From Kangiella sp. (lineage in GTDB: Bacteria; Pseudomonadota; Gammaproteobacteria; Enterobacterales; Kangiellaceae), in contig JAPHRL010000245.1 of NCBI GenBank assembly GCA_026195755.1, forward strand, positions 1-6,976: DNA of 6,976 nucleotides. Reading direction: 5' to 3'. Position 1 is the stretch's first letter. The number at the start of each line of letters is the position of its first letter. This document shows positions 5,477 to 6,976 of the stretch, one piece after another. The position numbers and the translations under genes were made by a program. Under the pieces are notes generated by a model. It searched no databases. It was not told where the DNA came from and worked only from the letters and a program-made list of their open reading frames with translations.

Positions 5477-6703
5477 ATGAATGAAATAATATTAGGCGTT
5501 GCCCTGTTTACGGTAGTGATTTTTGCACTTGTACTGGTGATCTTATTCGCTCGTAAACAACTCGTCAGCACAGGCGATGTTCATATCAACATCAATAAAG
5601 ACGCAGACAAAGCCATAACTGTTCCTGCGGGCAGCAAGTTACTGAATGCCTTGTCAGATAGCGGCATTTTCTTATCGTCAGCTTGTGGCGGTGGCGGTAC
5701 TTGCGGTCAATGTGTCTGTAAAGTACTCGAAGGTGGTGGTTCTATTCTTCCGACTGAGGAAAGTCATATTACTCGTCGTGAAGCCAGAGAGGGTTACCGT
5801 CTTTCCTGTCAGGTCGCTGTTAAGCAAGACATGCAAATCGAAGTTCCAGAAGAAGTCTTTGGTACTAAGAAATGGGACTGTGAAGTTATCTCTAACGATA
5901 ACAAAGCGACCTTCATCAAAGAATTGGTACTTAAGATTCCTAATGGCGAAAGCGTACCTTTCCGTGCTGGTGGATATATTCAGATTGAAGCGCCACCTCA
6001 CAAAGTTAAATTCAGTGAATTTGATGTGCCAGCTGAATACCGTGGCGACTGGGAACGCTTTAAGCTTTTTGACCTAGAGTCAGAAGTTAAAGAAGAAACC
6101 ATTCGCGCATATTCAATGGCTAACTATCCTGAAGAAGAAGGCATTATCATGTTGAACGTACGTATTGCAACGCCTCCGCCACGCGATATGTCATTGCCAC
6201 CTGGTAAAATGTCATCTTATATCTGGAGCTTAAAACCTGGTGATAAGGTTACGATTTCTGGTCCTTATGGTGAATTCTTCGCTAAAGACACTACCGCTGA
6301 AATGGTCTTTATTGGTGGTGGTGCTGGCATGGCTCCGATGCGCTCGCATCTCTTCGACCAATTGCGTCGTATTAAAACCGACCGTAAAATTAGCTTCTGG
6401 TACGGTGCTCGTAGTTCACGCGAAATGTTCTATGATGAAGATTTCGATATGTTAGCCAAAGAGAACCCGAACTTTGAATGGCATGTGGCTCTTTCTGATC
6501 CGCAGCCTGAAGACAACTGGGAAGGCTACACCGGCTTTATTCACAACGTTCTATACGAGAACTACTTGAAGGACCACCCAGCTCCTGAAGATTGTGAGTT
6601 CTATATGTGTGGACCACCAATGATGAACGCAGCTTGTATCCAGATGCTTGAAGATCTGGGTGTTGAGCGTGAAAACATCTTATTGGATGACTTCGGTGGC
6701 TAA
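5477..6703 (+). CDS. nqrF: Na+-translocating NADH:quinone oxidoreductase subunit F (NADH dehydrogenase, FAD, 2Fe-2S)
   Basis: This 408-residue electron-input subunit oxidises NADH through non-covalent FAD and delivers electrons to a [2Fe-2S] ferredoxin domain. An N-terminal helix (about 3-25) anchors it, with the catalytic domains in the cytoplasm. The ferredoxin domain (about 35-125) has ligands Cys70, Cys76, Cys79 and Cys111 in CGGGGTCGQC and RLSCQV; an additional Cys81 follows in QCVCKV. The flavodoxin-reductase domain carries the FAD motif RAYS (210-213) and PPGKMSSYI with Ser246. The NADH domain contains GGGAGMAPMRSH (280-291) and YMCGPPMM (376-383), ending in LLDDFGG. Length and all motifs are as expected. 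AGAGG (5465-5469) sits 7 nt before the ATG, and the 20-nt gap after nqrE is the widest inside the operon. A terminator follows 35 nt after the stop codon. Confidence 0.98.
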   Translation: MNEIILGVALFTVVIFALVLVILFARKQLVSTGDVHININKDADKAITVPAGSKLLNALSDSGIFLSSACGGGGTCGQCVCKVLEGGGSILPTEESHITRREAREGYRLSCQVAVKQDMQIEVPEEVFGTKKWDCEVISNDNKATFIKELVLKIPNGESVPFRAGGYIQIEAPPHKVKFSEFDVPAEYRGDWERFKLFDLESEVKEETIRAYSMANYPEEEGIIMLNVRIATPPPRDMSLPPGKMSSYIWSLKPGDKVTISGPYGEFFAKDTTAEMVFIGGGAGMAPMRSHLFDQLRRIKTDRKISFWYGARSSREMFYDEDFDMLAKENPNFEWHVALSDPQPEDNWEGYTGFIHNVLYENYLKDHPAPEDCEFYMCGPPMMNAACIQMLEDLGVERENILLDDFGG

Positions 6704-6737
6704 TCCGCTTGGGTTATAACTGAAGCTTCTATAAAAT

Positions 6738-6762
6738 AGGCAGTCTTATGACTGCCTTTTTT
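6738..6762 (+). terminator. Rho-independent terminator after nqrF
   Basis: GGCAGTC (6739-6745) and GACTGCC (6750-6756) form a perfect 7-bp stem around a TTAT loop, followed by six Ts (6757-6762); A6738 and T6757 can add a pair. This is a textbook intrinsic terminator for the nqr operon. It ends only 8 bases before the apbE start, so apbE would depend on readthrough or on its own promoter. Confidence 0.85.
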
Positions 6763-6770
6763 ATGCCTTT

Positions 6771-6976
6771 ATGATACGTATTACGATCTTACTCATTTTT
6801 ACACTCTCCCTCGCGGCCTGCCAGCAAGAAGCACAATATAGTAAACTGACTGGCAACACTATGGGCACTAAATACCGTATCACTTTTGAGTCTAACAATA
6901 TCAATTCTGAACAATTACAATCGGCCCTGACCCAAGAGTTAGATACCATCAACCAGTTGATGTCGACTTATATTCC
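6771..6976 (+). CDS. apbE: FAD:protein FMN transferase (ApbE), lipoprotein, N-terminal 68 residues (3' end outside window)
   Basis: ApbE-type transferases use FAD to attach FMN to threonine through a phosphoester bond, the modification needed by NqrB and NqrC. The visible part starts MIRITILLIFTLSLAAC: a short basic-hydrophobic signal ending in the lipobox LAAC with lipidated Cys17. The mature protein would thus be anchored in the cell envelope facing the periplasm, where the NqrC FMN domain lies. TGNTMGTKYRITF (27-39) is the characteristic ApbE opening, and LDTINQLMSTYIP (about 56-68) is the next family segment. The remaining 250 or more residues, including the FAD-binding and metal-binding core, lie beyond the window. 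ATG 6771 is the only usual start codon after an in-frame stop at 6732-6734. No Shine-Dalgarno is visible; the upstream bases are the T tract of the nqr terminator. A gene next to nqrF is the usual place for this apbE. Confidence 0.92.
   Translation, partial: MIRITILLIFTLSLAACQQEAQYSKLTGNTMGTKYRITFESNNINSEQLQSALTQELDTINQLMSTYI

Noticed and set aside
5714..5719. Extra cysteine (Cys81) beside the NqrF 2Fe-2S ligands
   Set aside because: All four standard ligands are present at the expected positions, and a C-x-C after the third ligand is, to my recollection, not rare in this family. It does not suggest a different cluster.

Overview
This window holds a complete nqrABCDEF operon, which encodes all six subunits of the Na+-translocating NADH:quinone oxidoreductase (Na+-NQR). 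It is flanked by the 5' part of tpiA (triosephosphate isomerase, minus strand, running off the left edge) and the 5' part of a lipoprotein ApbE, the Na+-NQR flavin transferase (plus strand, running off the right edge). The proteins resemble the Vibrio-type enzyme closely along their whole length, and base composition is neither AT- nor GC-rich by eye. This suggests a marine or halophilic gammaproteobacterium. A Kangiella/Oceanospirillales-like host is a guess that I cannot test here.

Layout: 1-471 is tpiA (minus, GTG start). 472-893 is a 422-base divergent intergenic region with no convincing protein gene but clear structure: a hairpin on the tpiA side, a perfect TATAAT box, an 8-bp inverted repeat just after it, and a strong intrinsic-terminator-like hairpin with a seven-T tract about 70 bases before nqrA. 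894-6703 is nqrA-nqrF, tightly packed: A/B gap 11 nt, B/C overlap 8 nt, C/D gap 1 nt, D/E overlap 1 nt, E/F gap 20 nt. 6704-6770 contains a textbook intrinsic terminator. 6771 onward is apbE.

How the genes work together: NqrF takes electrons from NADH through FAD and a [2Fe-2S] cluster. They pass to an Fe-S centre held between NqrD and NqrE, then to covalent FMN on NqrC and on NqrB, to riboflavin in NqrB, and finally to ubiquinone, driving Na+ export. ApbE attaches the two FMNs to threonines. The cofactor ligands and flavinylated threonines known in the family can be located in these sequences, so the pump looks intact.

The coding part is ordinary core metabolism. The unusual part is 700-831. 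A rightward terminator sits between two divergently transcribed genes, where no protein gene needs it. With the TATAAT box it outlines either a roughly 114-nt small RNA or a transcription attenuator in the nqr leader. A second point of interest is that apbE starts 8 bases after a terminator and has no visible Shine-Dalgarno sequence.
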